From positions 6,105,071 through 6,169,070 of the forward strand of contig JAJEKV010000047.1 of assembly GCA_021234155.1 (NCBI GenBank): a stretch of DNA of 64,000 nucleotides. Reading direction: 5' to 3'. How positions within the stretch are numbered: the stretch's first letter is position 1; each line of letters starts with the position of its first letter. The notes beneath the pieces are model-generated. The model did no database searches. It was given only the letters and a program-made list of their open reading frames with translations, and had not been told where the DNA came from. Below, one piece after another: positions 1 through 10,752 of this stretch. Source of the stretch: Isoetes taiwanensis (Eukaryota; Streptophyta; Lycopodiopsida; Isoetales; Isoetaceae). The position numbers and the translations under genes were made by a program.

Positions 1-190
1 TCTGTTGGTCCTGAATTGGATGCCATAGATGCTTTACCAGTGCAGAATTGTCAGGCTCTGATACCAATTGATATGAGCTACACCAATAGCTCAGGAAGAT
101 CCGGCTCTAGTTAACCAAAACTAGAGGAAGATCCAAAACCACAAGGTAATTGATGGTAGTTCTCCACCCAACCGGGCCAACCGGTGTTGA
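1..190 (-). mobile_element. Copia-type LTR element end with tRNA-iMet primer-binding site (partial)
   Basis: On the minus strand, positions 66-55 read TGGTATCAGAGC, the standard plant primer-binding site complementary to initiator-Met tRNA. It follows a CA dinucleotide (70-69), the usual 3' end of an LTR, after a 2-nt gap (68-67). About 120 bp of possible LTR lies at 69-190, where a LINE reading frame takes over, so the LTR is short or truncated. The internal region would run off the left edge of the window. The Met-tRNA primer site is typical of Ty1/copia elements, but no coding sequence is visible to confirm this. Confidence 0.55.
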
Positions 191-1179
191 GAACTGGCAG
201 AGCAAAGCTTAGATAAGATCCTCAACACTGGATGCATCTCTCTCATTCCAAAGTGCAAAGAGCCTAGTTCCATTTCTGACTGGCATCCTATCACCTTGCT
301 CTCATCTGTTTACAAAATATTTGCTAAAGCTCTGGCTGACAAGGTATGCAACATCTTAACAGAGTCAATTTCTTCTACACAATCTGGCTTTCTCCCTAGC
401 CGATGCATCTTGAACAATGTTGCAGCTGCATACGAGGGCATGTATTGGGCTCGCTTGCAGGGTCATCAAGTGGTGTTCCTCAAACTAGACTTTGCTAAAG
501 CCTATGACAGTGTGGATTGGGTATTTTTGGAGAAATGCCTTCTCGCTTTGGGATTTGGAGAGGCATTCACCTGTGATGTTATGAAGCTTCATGTGTCTGC
601 GCGGTCTACAGTGCTTTTTCAAGGTGAGCCATCCCAAAATCTTTACTGTTAGTGGGAGGATCCGATAGGGTTGTCCTTTGGCGCCCTTGCTCTTCACTAT
701 TGCTGCAGAAGTGTTGTCTCAACTCTTTGATATCGCAGCTCGAGAAGGTGTACACTTTCCTTTTTCTTATGGCCAATGATGAAAACCTTCAGAATGCTAA
801 GCTGCTCCTAGATACTTTCTCCCTGGCCACTGGAGTTCTTGTAGGTTGGAGAAAGTGCACTGCTCTATGGACACTAGATAGTGTTGTTCCCTCTTGTATT
901 CTTGACTACCCCTGGACGATGCTTCCTCATGGTCAACCAACAAAGCTTTTGGGCATTCATGTGGGGGTGCATGTTTCTGCCTCATGTGCTTGGGATGAGA
1001 TCATTAAAGGTCTTGAGAAACATCTGTTCTGGTGGAAGGTGGCTAAGTTATCTTTGCTTGGTAGGATCACAGTTGCAAGATCTGTCCTCAGCAACACCCA
1101 TGTCTATATGGCATCTGTCTTACTGGCTCCTCAATGTAAGATGAATGAGATCGTCTGTATTGTCAGGTATTTCATCTGA
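191..1179 (+). pseudogene. LINE reverse transcriptase fragment
   Basis: Translation from 191 gives the plant L1 pattern: a LIPK-like motif near 250, then DWHPITLLSSVYKIFAKAL near 278-330, and the palm block LKLDFAKAYDSVDW near 480-520, which carries the first catalytic Asp. The frame stops at 650-652, and the homologous GCPLAPLLF-like block continues in a shifted frame. The normally invariant (F/Y)xDD box is represented only by a degenerate FLMANDEN near 765-785, so the second pair of catalytic aspartates is lost. The 3' part (SLLGRITVARSVL, near 1050-1090) matches the connection region of plant L1 RTs. Confidence 0.88.
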
Positions 1180-1934
1180 GGTGGTACCTCAGAAGGTGTT
1201 GTTGTTAAGGTATCCTGGGCTAAGTGCATCAATCCTAAGGCAGCTGGTGGCCTTGGAATGTTGGACTTCCGTCTGCAAAGACATGTCATGATTTCAAAGT
1301 TCATTTGGAGGCTCCTCCTTGGTAAAGATGACTCTCCTGGCTTAAGGTTGGTGCGGCAATCACTTCTGCAGTGTTTCCCCTTTCACAAGACAACTATCAA
1401 GCCTAGTCTCCCATGGGCCTTGTTGTATCCTCTGCATCCATATCCAAATGCTTCCCCATTCCTTAAAGGTCTGCTTGCTTCCTCGGATGCGGTTAGATCT
1501 TTATTCCATGTTAATCCCCAGGCTTGTGCTTCATTGTCGATGTCATGCTGGTGGCTTCCCTGCAAGGTATGCATGATCAGCAGCCTTTATGTGCACTTGC
1601 ACATCCAAAGACCCAACGACGTTGGTGGCTAGCTGGGGTTATACAGATGGGATCAGCAAATCTGGGCTGGGGTGGCTGATTTTTTGCCATCCACTGTGCA
1701 GCAACCACAGGCTGATGTGCCTATTTGGATACGTGATGAACGTCTTAAGCCAGAAAAGTTTGTTTCTTCCACGTACAGGCTGCTTTTAGATTGTGAGCCT
1801 CTTCCCCATCCCAGCACTGGCATCTTCAGGTTCCTTAACTACAGTGGAAAAGTGTTTGGATGTGGATATGGGATAAATTGCTCCACCCTAAAGTGTCAGC
1901 GCTGCGATGACAAATTCTCCATAGATGTGTTCGA

Positions 1935-2171
1935 GTGAATGTCTTGGTTCACAAGATGAACCCTAGAGTCTCAGATCGTTGCCCTCTCTGTGGCCAACGT
2001 GTTGAAACTATTGAACACTGCTTCTTCTTGTGCGAGCATCTACGGCTTGCTTGGACGTGCTTGTTTACTCTTTTCAGTATGTCTCTAACTAGTCAGGAGA
2101 TCCTACTTGCACTTTATCCCCCTATTTGGCCTAACTTGCGTAAGCGGGCATTTCATCTTGCTTATAGTTGA
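1935..2171 (+). pseudogene. LINE reverse-transcriptase zinc-binding domain (zf-RVT)
   Basis: The translated piece contains CPLCGQRVETIEHCFFLC, spaced C-x2-C-x8-H-x4-C, the signature of the zinc-binding domain found at the C-terminus of plant L1-type RT proteins. It lies about 750 bp downstream of the RT remnant on the same strand, with broken frames between, so it belongs to the same decayed LINE. The 1258-1632 stretch just before it (MLDFRLQRHVMISKFIWRLL) matches the usual region between RT and zinc domain. Confidence 0.85.
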
Positions 2172-2494
2172 ATTTTGTGGTCTATCTGGCAGAGGCGACA
2201 TTTGTGTATTTTCCAAGGTGCACACATCTCTGATCAGCAGCTTCTCCATTGTGCTCAGCAGAAGATCACCAAAGCTTATCGTTGCTCATCTCTAGCTGAT
2301 GATAAAAAAGGATAATTTGGCAGACGTCTTTACGGTGTTCTTCTTATGCATAGACGGGTGTTTTTGCCTAGTTGGGTCAGCCTATCCACTAGGGTTTTAT
2401 TTCTGTCTGTGCATTGTGTATTGCGTCTTTGGTCAATAAAAAAGAGTCTCACGTCCTTCAAAGAAAAAAAAAAGAGGCTGCTCAAAAAAAAAAA

Positions 2495-4059
2495 TTAGGG
2501 CAAATCTCAGCAATATATATAGTGTTTGTCCTTTATTTTTTTGTTCATATTACTATCGTTGTAGTATCGAGACTTGTCTGTGTATTTCTTTCCTTGCAGC
2601 ATTGCGTTCTTTTTTCTCTTACGTCATACCGAAGCCGAAGCAATGAATCACAAGATCCCAACACATTGATTTTATAGCCTCATCTCTTCAGGAAATGAAC
2701 ATACACATTTTGTAGCCTCATCTCTTCAAGAAATGAGCATGCTGGACATTTGTGTGGTCCATATGCACTTGCATCAGCATTGGGCCATAAACTGTGGTGA
2801 ATATCGTGGAAGAAATATTAGCAAACTACCTATACATGTACATGCAGTTGTTGCTTGGCTCAGTCAACCAAGCGGAATCAGTTGTGAATTTGCTATTGTA
2901 ACGAGTTTTTTTCTTCGAAAGATTTTGCTCTACTGCGACAAATTTGACTAAACACTTTACAATTGTTTGCCTTGTCTAACAATACCAGAATCCAGACTTT
3001 TTATTATATTAGATTGTAATTCATGCAGAAAGATCAATGAATGCAATCATACGAATGATCATCCCTTTTAATTGAAGTACATAAATGGTTATGCGTAGTG
3101 CAACCAAACGAGCTGTATACGAGCTATATATTTTGCTTAGGATGTGGCAAAGCTCGACATGTAAAATGTTGAAACAAGGTACATTTTAACGATGTGCAAA
3201 GCATTTTCTTTAACTTAAAGAAAGAATGTATGTCACACAAAGTACATTTTTATTTATAGTAAACAACAACCAAGTAAATGTATCACCAACCAGTGGGCCT
3301 TCTTTCATCATATGACATAATATCTTTCTTATTAAAATGAGAGGGTGTTGGGTTGCGTGCGGGAACGCCGCATGTGCAGACGCATGCGGCGTTCCATCTT
3401 CCCCTACGGGATTTTCTTGGTCGTCTACTACTGCTTTTACTCAGGCGGCAAATTTGAAATCAAGGCAGCTCCGTGGGTCTTGCTCCAAGGTTTTAGCGAT
3501 GTATTCCTTCTCACTGTCTTCTTTCTATCGAATTCACAGATACTAAAGGATATCGAGAGCCGCAAACTAAAATGGAATTCTTATGCATGTCGAACCTTTA
3601 TGTTCAGCCAGTTCTTATGCATGTCGGATGCTTATGTTCAACTAGCTGGCTGGAGTACATGTCATTCGTCCTTGCTTTGAGTTTTATCCAGAGTTTTTGT
3701 CAGAGCCTATTTGATCCCAGGGTGTGTATACTCACCAAATAGAAACTGTACAAACCCTCATCCTCATTGCCCTCTTCAGTATTTAAACTGTTTATATTGG
3801 ACTTGATTTCTCAGCTTATTTTGATTTGATTGCAATGAATGACACGATCATGTTCTACATGTAAGGTTGATCCTTATCATTTTAATCTGCAGGTAGTAGA
3901 TGCCGCTTTCCTCATTCTTCATTTCATATTCATCCTTTTGATAGAAACCAAAGCAGTTCTTGATGAACTATGAAGAAAAGAGTCAATTTATAGTGAAAGA
4001 ACAATTAGAAGTTCGGATTCTTGCTTGCTCATGTTCCATCACAAAAGGTATGTTGAGGT
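2495..4059. other. Intergenic region, no gene recognised
   Basis: AT-rich DNA. A short direct repeat (TAGCCTCATCTCTTCA, near 2678 and 2713) is visible. Reading frames at 2733-2951 and 3345-3680 have no recognisable domain and no splice or promoter context, so I do not call them genes. Confidence 0.5.
3362..3395. repeat. 13-bp perfect inverted repeat, 8-nt loop
   Basis: GGAACGCCGCATG at 3362-3374 is the exact reverse complement of CATGCGGCGTTCC at 3383-3395, separated by 8 nt. It is a strong GC-rich potential hairpin in an AT-rich surround. No CTRR motif follows, so it does not fit a Helitron 3' end. Function unknown. Confidence 0.85.
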
Positions 4060-4063
4060 AAAT

Positions 4064-4384
4064 GGGTAAAAGCATGTTAGGGTGTCCCTTAAAAAGTATT
4101 ATTTAGTGACCAAAAAGGTACCTAAAAAGGTACCCAGGACTGGGTACTGGGTACCTGTGTAATATCTCAATAAAAGGTACATTCTAGGACTTTTATATAT
4201 ATTTTGATCTCCGGTAGCATTATCCTTATCTTAACTTTCAATATTAATGTGTCCTTGACTTTTATTTTGAACTTTTGTACTAGTTTTAATGAAAATAAAA
4301 ATGAGAAAGTACCCAGTTCTGAAGTACCTAGTGTATGTACTTTTGCAGGTTCCAAAAGTGGTACACCCTAACATGCTTTTACCC
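4064..4384. mobile_element. 321-bp MITE with 22-bp TIRs and AAAT target duplication
   Basis: The left end 4064-4085 begins GGGTAAAAGCATGTTAGG, and the right end 4363-4384 is its perfect reverse complement over 22 bp. AAAT directly flanks both sides (4060-4063 and 4385-4388), consistent with a 4-bp target-site duplication. The interior is non-coding, with repeated GGTACC/GGGTAC motifs near both ends. The TIR differs at only a few positions from that of the 11.4-kb element at 5826-17260 (GGGTAGAAGCATGAAAGG), so it is best read as a short non-autonomous derivative of the same family. Confidence 0.88.
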
Positions 4385-5229
4385 AAATAGTTTTTCTTTG
4401 TTGCTATTTCTATCGTGCTTTGTTTCCAAATCTTCTGCAGTCTGTGGAAGAGATCTTCTAAACTGTGATTTGACAATTTTCTTGACTATAACTACAACTA
4501 CAACTACAACTACAACTGCAAGATCCGTCCTAGAATGGTAAGTTGATTGACAATCGATTGTTCATTGGGTGCATGAGGTATTCTCTGGAGATTTTACTTA
4601 TTTCTATGCTTATGCCGTTGGATATATCCAAGAATCTGCAATTTTTTATCATATCTACCATTGTGAGAATGGATCACTTCTATTATTTCTGCAATGAAAT
4701 TTTCTAGAGTCCATAGATGATGTGCAGCCAAAGCACATTCTTGCCTTTTGCGCTGATGTGCATTTGACTTTAACTGTATCTAAAATTCTATAGGGCTTTC
4801 TAGTTTTGTTGTATGCCAGATTAGCATATGCATTGTTACCAGCACATATAGAAGACTGTAGAAGAATAAATGCAGAAAGAATCGGTAAGTATCTCCATGT
4901 TTTATTAGGCATGCGCTCTAACGATCATTATTTACACATATGCTGCTGCAGAAAGCTGTCATTGTCATATACTGAGAAAGCTGCCATTGCCATTATACTA
5001 AAATGTATGGTTTCTTACTTGAATTTTGTTTAGGAAAAGCAAAACTTTTATAAATGATGGCTTGACTTGAGTGCAGCATTTGGTCATCAAGCATGTTTGA
5101 AAACCTGAGATCCTGACTGGCATTAAGGTGGCATGCATATCTTACAAGCTATTAACAAGAAATGCAATCATCAAGCATGTTTGAAGCTACCAAGGTGATA
5201 TGCATTTCTTACAAGCTGGCAGTAATTAA
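4385..5229. other. Intergenic region with a short (ACTACA)n microsatellite
   Basis: A short simple repeat of ACTACA-type units lies at about 4487-4517. Nothing else is recognisable. Frames at 4806-5033 and 4655-4912 show no domain. Confidence 0.5.
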
Positions 5230-5268
5230 GCTTCTCAACTATAGGCTGTTTAAATATATCTACATCGA

Positions 5269-5651
5269 TTATGAAGCTATGGTCCCCAAATCTATGCTCA
5301 TCCTATAAATGGAAACATTGCCAAATGTTGCTGCTACAGGCACTCCTCCACAGCATATTGATGTTGTTATGTAGAGCCACTTGCATGGGTTTCTGAGGCA
5401 GACTGTTGAAGGGTAATTTACAAATCGCTCTCCCCATGTGCAAAATACCATCTGTCACCAAACATGCATCCTTTAGGCGTGCCAAATCGATTGCAAAGCT
5501 TTTTGTTGTAACCATTAACTGTAAGATCTTTAGTAACTCCTTTAGTATGAGTGGTAGGAGTAGTTTTAACTGCAGGAGGAGGCAGTTTTAAAGCATGTCC
5601 TCTAAAGTTCTTCATGTGCTGCAGGTTAGTGTCTTCTGCAACAGTCATTGT
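5269..5651 (-). pseudogene. CCCH zinc-finger / KH-domain protein pseudogene fragment
   Basis: The minus-strand translation (from 5648) contains LCNRFGTPKGC-MFGDRWYFAHGE, which matches the single C-x8-C-x5-C-x3-H finger of plant KH-CCCH RNA-binding proteins. The third zinc ligand, normally Cys, is Trp here. After a stop, a shifted frame (5269-5451) continues with ATFGNVSIYRMSIDLGTIAS, resembling the ATFGAS..KISVD..LAG start of the KH domain that follows the finger in this family. Loss of a ligand and the frameshift mark a non-functional fragment. No introns are visible, so a retro-copy is possible. Only the middle of the protein is present. Confidence 0.72.
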
Positions 5652-5821
5652 TTGAAGGTATATCCATCCACATGGCTTTAAGGATATCTAGGAGTTCCAG
5701 AAAAATGACTATTTTTGTTCTGATTGGGGTCTTTCATGTATTAATCCAACAATGATGGTTCCAAGTATGCATTTGGCTACTTTGAAGCTCATTTTCAAAT
5801 ACTTGATCAAAAATCTCTTCT

Positions 5822-5846
5822 TGCAGGGTAGAAGCATGAAAGGGTG
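5822..5846 (+). repeat. Left TIR (with TGCA target duplication) of the 11.4-kb element
   Basis: TGCA (5822-5825) followed by 21 nt of terminal repeat, identical in reverse complement to 17240-17264. A 25-nt perfect inverted match over 11.4 kb is very unlikely by chance. Confidence 0.88.
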
Positions 5847-6272
5847 ATTGAATTTTTTTGTATATTGATGTAAAAATTTGAACTGGGTTAAAGTGTTTGT
5901 AATGTACATTTTGAATTTTACATGGAGTTGCCTATCATTAATAAAGGCGGTTGACGTACAATATTCTCCATAATTATACCAAATCCTCCCGAAATCTTGT
6001 ACTAGCTTCTCTATCAATAAAATCTAAATATCTTGCCTGCAAAAAAAAAAAAAAAAACTTTGGCGCACATTTTGAACTTTCCTCAATCGATCAAACATGG
6101 CTCCGGATTCTACCTCAACGAAAACTTGGCCCGAATCGATTATAGCTGCTCCTAAATCGAATGCATTTCAAGAAACAAATGTATCTTGAAGAAATTGAAA
6201 TCCCTTTCCTTCAAGCAGTAATACAAATCCCTTCAAGCAGTAATACAAATCTGGTTAATAATCTGATTTTTT

Positions 6273-9200
6273 GTGCAGGATGTTGTATCCCCTTTCTGCA
6301 GAATGGATCGATGTCTTAAAGCACCAGTTGAAGAAGAAACTATGGAAGAAGGATTGGACTCTCATGCAAGCACTTCGAGGTCAGCATCGGGTTCAGATTT
6401 CAATCCTCCTGTTGATGAAGTTTCGGAAAGCACTGTTACAAGCAGGCAAAGAAAATCGAAATAGAGGTTTTGTAGGGGTGGATACGTGACAAAGCCAATT
6501 AGAAGAAAGGTGAATGCTTCTGTAAATCTCATAATGAATGAGGTATCTAATTTGACTCTAAAACAGCAAAGTATATTTGCAAAAAGATTATTGCAGGACA
6601 AAAGATTGCAATTCCTATTTGAGCCAGTCATTGGAAGGCCTCAAGAGGCTATCGTGAAAACAGATCTGGTAAAGAATTTAAAGGATGGCCTCCAAGACGT
6701 CAAAAATGCAAATAGCAATGACAGACTTGCTGCAAAGCATTCTGTACTATCTATGGTGGTTGGAGAGGAAGGAGAATTACAGAAGACTTCACTAGCAGCT
6801 AAGTTGCTGAAAATACATCCTAGAAATATGAAACTAGCAGTGGAGAGAAGAAAAAGAATGTCACTAAGTGGAACAAATCTGTGGGCATTAGCAGGTCGAA
6901 ATCCAAGAACAAATACGATAGATCAGGCTATGAAGGATATGGTTGCTCAGTTTTGGTTAGATAACTCAAAGGTTTCACCAAAAATTAGAGATGTCATGAA
7001 GAAGAGGACACAACCAATTCAATATATTGACATTACACAGGTACGACTGTAATTTAGCTGTAATTGCATCTTGTTTTTCAGAATAAAGATGTTTTTTATT
7101 TTGTAACACTGATGTAAAGTTTGTAGATTTCTTTACTTTTTGGCAGAATAAAGATGTCTTTTATTTTGTAACACTGATGTAAAGTTTGTAAAAGATTTCT
7201 TTACTTTTTGAATGTAATGTAGATGCGATGCTTCCCTAGTTGTTCTACATGGAAATGTCAAATTATTTCATGGCAACACGTACATGTATATTTGTTTACA
7301 TGTATAGTCTGGATGTATATTTGTTTACATGTATATTCTGGATGTATTGTAGATGTAGGCAGTAACTAAGAAGAAATTAGTGTGGAGATGTATTAATTGT
7401 CAAAAAATTATGTGACTTCATAGTAAATGAAATAAAATTCATGTCAGAATGTACATGTATGTGTGGGAGTTTAGGGTCTTGAATATGTAAAAGATTTGTA
7501 TGTAATGTAATGTAATGAGGTGACTAATTTTATTTCACTGTAATTTTACAGTTTGAATTATTCCGAATTTTGTGGATCATTATCCGAGGTTCGGATTGGG
7601 CTTAGGCAATTTGAATACTTAAAACCTTCTTGCATTAGAAAGCTAAAGGAAAGAAACACATGTTGTTCGTGAAACATGAGCAATCGATCTGTATTAAAGC
7701 GGGCATTTAATTTGATGAGGTCAAGACTCCATGAAAATTGTTCGTTGCAATTGTGGTGTGTGCGCATCCGAAGCTCATCTTTGGAATATGTCAAGCCAAG
7801 GACAAGACATTTGATAATGTTAGCACATTTTGGAGGGCTATGGTATGTGACAGAGCAAGCCCGAAAGCAACGAGTGGCATAAGCTACAATGTATCAAATC
7901 AGTTGTGGAAACCGTGGGAAACAATTAATTGAGTTGTGTCCAAGAGAATACAAGGAGCGATTGATCAAACGCTTGATTGGCAAGTCTATGGTTACGTTAA
8001 TGAGCCCTCGAAGAAAGGAACTTCCGCGAAGACTAAAGCTAATTGACAAGAAAGGCAGCTCGATAATATGTTGGATAACATGTTTGATCATATGTCGAAG
8101 TTTGTATATCATAACTTTGTGGCACATTGGCAAAGCAAACAATTCAAGGAATCCATGAAGAGTCTTCGTGATGATGCTTATTATATCGGTTGTTGATTTC
8201 TCGGGAATTATACTTTGAAGCCATTCAACGAGATTCAAGCACAACATTGGTACAATGAACAAATCAAAGATATTGGTCCACATCACGATGTTCAAGGTAC
8301 AGGGGTAAAATGAGGAAATGTGTGCACTTCTTTATTTCAGATGACAAAACACATGATACTCACTTTGTACAAAAAGCATTCAAGATGCACCTCAATTGGT
8401 GAAAAGAAATGGTGCTGGTCATATGAAATACCACTTAGTTTGGTCCGACGGGTGTGCAGCCCAATTCAAGTCGAGAAGAGCTTTCTATCATGTAACTAGG
8501 TATCATCAAGAGCATAAGATCGAATGCACTTTGGAATTTCTTTTGCTCGAGAACATGGGAAGGGCACACATGATTTTAGAAGGAGCCATAGCCAAACTAT
8601 GGCTCGAGGCGTAACAAAGAAAAAAAAGATGGGGGAAAGTGATAAAAAAAATGCGAAACCGCATGTGAGGTTCTTGAAGAGAAAATTTTTGATGTGGAAA
8701 GGGTATTTTGGAAGGTGTCCGACATTGACCGTTCCCAAAGATTTGATGTGCTCCCAAAGAAAGGGGTGCAATATCTTCATTGCGTATCATCCATAGATCC
8801 AAATGATCCAACAAAGTTAATGTGTAGATCTCTTTCATGTTTTTGTAAGGCATGCATCAATTTTGATTGGCCCGCTTGTGAGAATGCTGATCATTGTGGC
8901 GGGTGGGAGTTGAGAAAACTAGAGCCTACAAACGGGGACAATGTTGAAGAAGATGGGTGCGAGGCGAGAGGACTTGTGGGCAAATGGCGTGGACAATGTG
9001 GATGAGACAAAGGCAGTTTGCGATTATTTTGCATCATTCACATCCCCGACAATTATGAAAGGGTCCCTTATTATCTCATCCGATCATCCAAAGGTACGTA
9101 TGAAACATGCCCTCGAAGAAGACACCAAGGATGACTATGGAAATGAATTTTATTGTGGTAATGAAGTTATAGCTGGTAACTACTTTGAATTGATTCTGGT

Positions 9201-9388
9201 TGCCATCAAAAGTACAGGCTTATTCAAGGAAAGAAAGTTCTTGTCCATCCCGAGTCAATGGTTGGGGTGAGATTTCCATTGGAGCCACCAAACATAAGAT
9301 TAAAGGTACATCTTATGCATATGAACTGACTAACTATTGGCATGAAATGTTCTTTGGGGAAATTTGCGAGATTGTAGAATCTCTGTAA
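6273..9388 (+). pseudogene. Decayed DDE-type transposase (SDGC/HGKG family)
   Basis: Exon 1 (6273-7041) is open except for one TAG at 6462-6464 and encodes a basic, helical N-terminal region with an HPRNMKLAVERRKRM block. An intron (about 7042-7551) follows. Downstream, three alternating frames carry the conserved blocks of a protein group I know mainly as hypothetical proteins: RQFEYLKPSCIRKLKERNTCC near 7600-7670, FVYHNFVAHWQSKQFK near 8102-8150, an FxGNYT block near 8195-8215 where family members have a VVDFxENY-like first Asp, WSDGCAAQFKSR near 8431-8475 (second Asp), and HGKGTHD near 8550, where members have HGKGEHD (third acidic residue). A Cys-rich C-terminal block (SCFCKACINFDWPACENADHC) lies near 8840-8900. 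Glu-to-Thr at the third site plus frameshifts indicate an inactive copy. The D/D/E assignment is by motif order, not alignment. Confidence 0.72.
7042..7551 (+). other. Probable transposase intron with 65-bp tandem duplication
   Basis: The donor CAG|GTACGA at 7041/7042 and acceptor TTTTACAG before 7552 fit GT-AG rules and join two blocks of the transposase. Within it, a 65-bp unit (CAGAATAAAGATGT..., starting 7079 and 7144) is duplicated in tandem, and a shorter TGTATATTTGTTTACATGTAT unit repeats near 7285-7340. The stretch is rich in ATGTA/TACAT, as is 15100-15680 near the other end. Confidence 0.55.
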
Positions 9389-10433
9389 TCGTTAACTTTG
9401 TTATTGAAGTAACTTTTCTATGCACTAAGGCATGGACTTGCAAACCCAATATGTAATCGAGAATGTGAACCCAGTTAAAACACAAACATTAATATATTGT
9501 TTATATAGTTCCAAGACTGTTATACTTAGTGTAAGTTGTAAAAACATTGTATGTGAGAAGGTCTCAAGATTCAAGATTCAAGACTCAAGATTCATCCGGA
9601 AGGTCCCGCGATTGTGAGATCAGCAATGGTCCTGTTCCCCCAAAATTGTGAGAAGAGTGTCCAGGCCATTTGTTTGGAAGTTGGTGAAGTCTACTATGAA
9701 GCAAGACATGTGCTTCTAAACTTCATTTGCCATTTATGATAGAGATTGGTAAAGTATGGTTTGAGGCTATTGAATCTCCAAACCTCAGCCCTTTTCGAGA
9801 CTTTGTTGATTGCTTTTGCATGCACAACTTCTGTTTAAGTTGAATGAGAATACTCTCTAGTTACTCTTTTTTAGATAATTGGGATTCCTCATCCCCTTGT
9901 CCGTACTACTCCCATAGCTCGATCCATGCTTCCAACATTGTTAAGTCTCCTCTGTGCATCCGTGTAGAACATCATAAGCAATTGTTAGATTAGGAACAAA
10001 AGCATGTTTAAGAATAGGAGTACCTCTCGAACTTCGTGGATTGCCTCTCCGTTTGATTTTATTCAATTGGTTTCCCTGTTCGGCATTGATCTCCTCAAGA
10101 ATCGGGTGCGCCAGGTGAGTTTGCATTTGAATTGGGGATATGGATTGTGATCTAGTCGTTCGATCTCCTCCCGCCATCGGAATCAACCCGGTCACCACCA
10201 CAGGTAAAAAGGAATTTTTATCCCCTGTCTATTCCCTTCTCCCCCCTCGTTTTACGATATGGCTCGTACCATGCCAATGATTTGTTCCTTAACCAATGAT
10301 TTGTGCCAATGATTTGTTCAACATCCTTTTCTCAAAATCTATCCCACTGTCCTCTTTTTCAGACCCAATTGGCCAATGGTTGATCCTGGCATATATCCCA
10401 CAAGCCTAGCTCAAATGAAAGGGCTATACTCAA
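9389..10433. other. Element interior without a recognisable gene
   Basis: AT-rich with a short direct repeat of TCAAGATTCAAGA near 9564-9595. A minus-strand frame at 9941-10201 (86 codons, polar) matches nothing I know. Confidence 0.4.
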
Positions 10434-10752
10434 TGTGGAATATTCCTTTCAATGTAATAAGGAATATTCCTTGTAACTATGGGTGCACTTAAACAAACTA
10501 AAGAATATTCCTTTGAAGGTAATAAGGAATATTCTTGATAACTAGGCACTAAGGAATATGCCTTTCAATGCAAAAAGGAATATTCCTTTCAAGGTAATAA
10601 GGAATATTCCTTGTAACTATGGGTGCACTTAAACAAACTAAAGAATATTCCTTTGAAGGTAATAAGGAATATTCCTGATAACTAGGCGCTAAGGAATATT
10701 CCTTTCAATGCAATAAGGAATATTCCTTTCAAGGTAATAAGGAATATTCCTT
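10434..10752. repeat. Tandem repeat built on GGAATATTCC palindromes, 140-bp higher-order period
   Basis: About a dozen copies of the perfect 10-bp palindrome GGAATATTCC, or one-base variants, lie in 320 bp (for example 10438, 10461, 10577, 10601, 10667, 10694, 10718, 10741). A longer unit beginning GTAATAAGGAATATTCC (10454 and 10594) repeats with a 140-bp period and includes ACTATGGGTGCACTTAAAC. It lies inside the 11.4-kb element. Confidence 0.9.

Larger units (their letters stand above)
191..2494 (+). mobile_element. Decayed L1-type LINE retrotransposon, 5'-truncated
   Basis: A non-LTR retrotransposon remnant. It opens inside the reverse transcriptase, continues through the thumb region (651-1630), a reverse-transcriptase zinc-binding domain (about 1935-2171) and a 3' UTR with AATAAA-like sequence near 2436. 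It ends in two A-rich runs (about 2465-2473 and 2484-2494). Frameshifts and stops break it into at least five frames, so it is dead. The N-terminal endonuclease and ORF1 are absent, as in 5'-truncated L1 copies. No target-site duplication was identified by eye. Confidence 0.9.

Noticed and set aside
10434-10752. CRISPR-like array
   Set aside because: The repeats are short palindromes with similar intervening sequence in a plant genome. This is a tandem repeat, not repeat-spacer structure.
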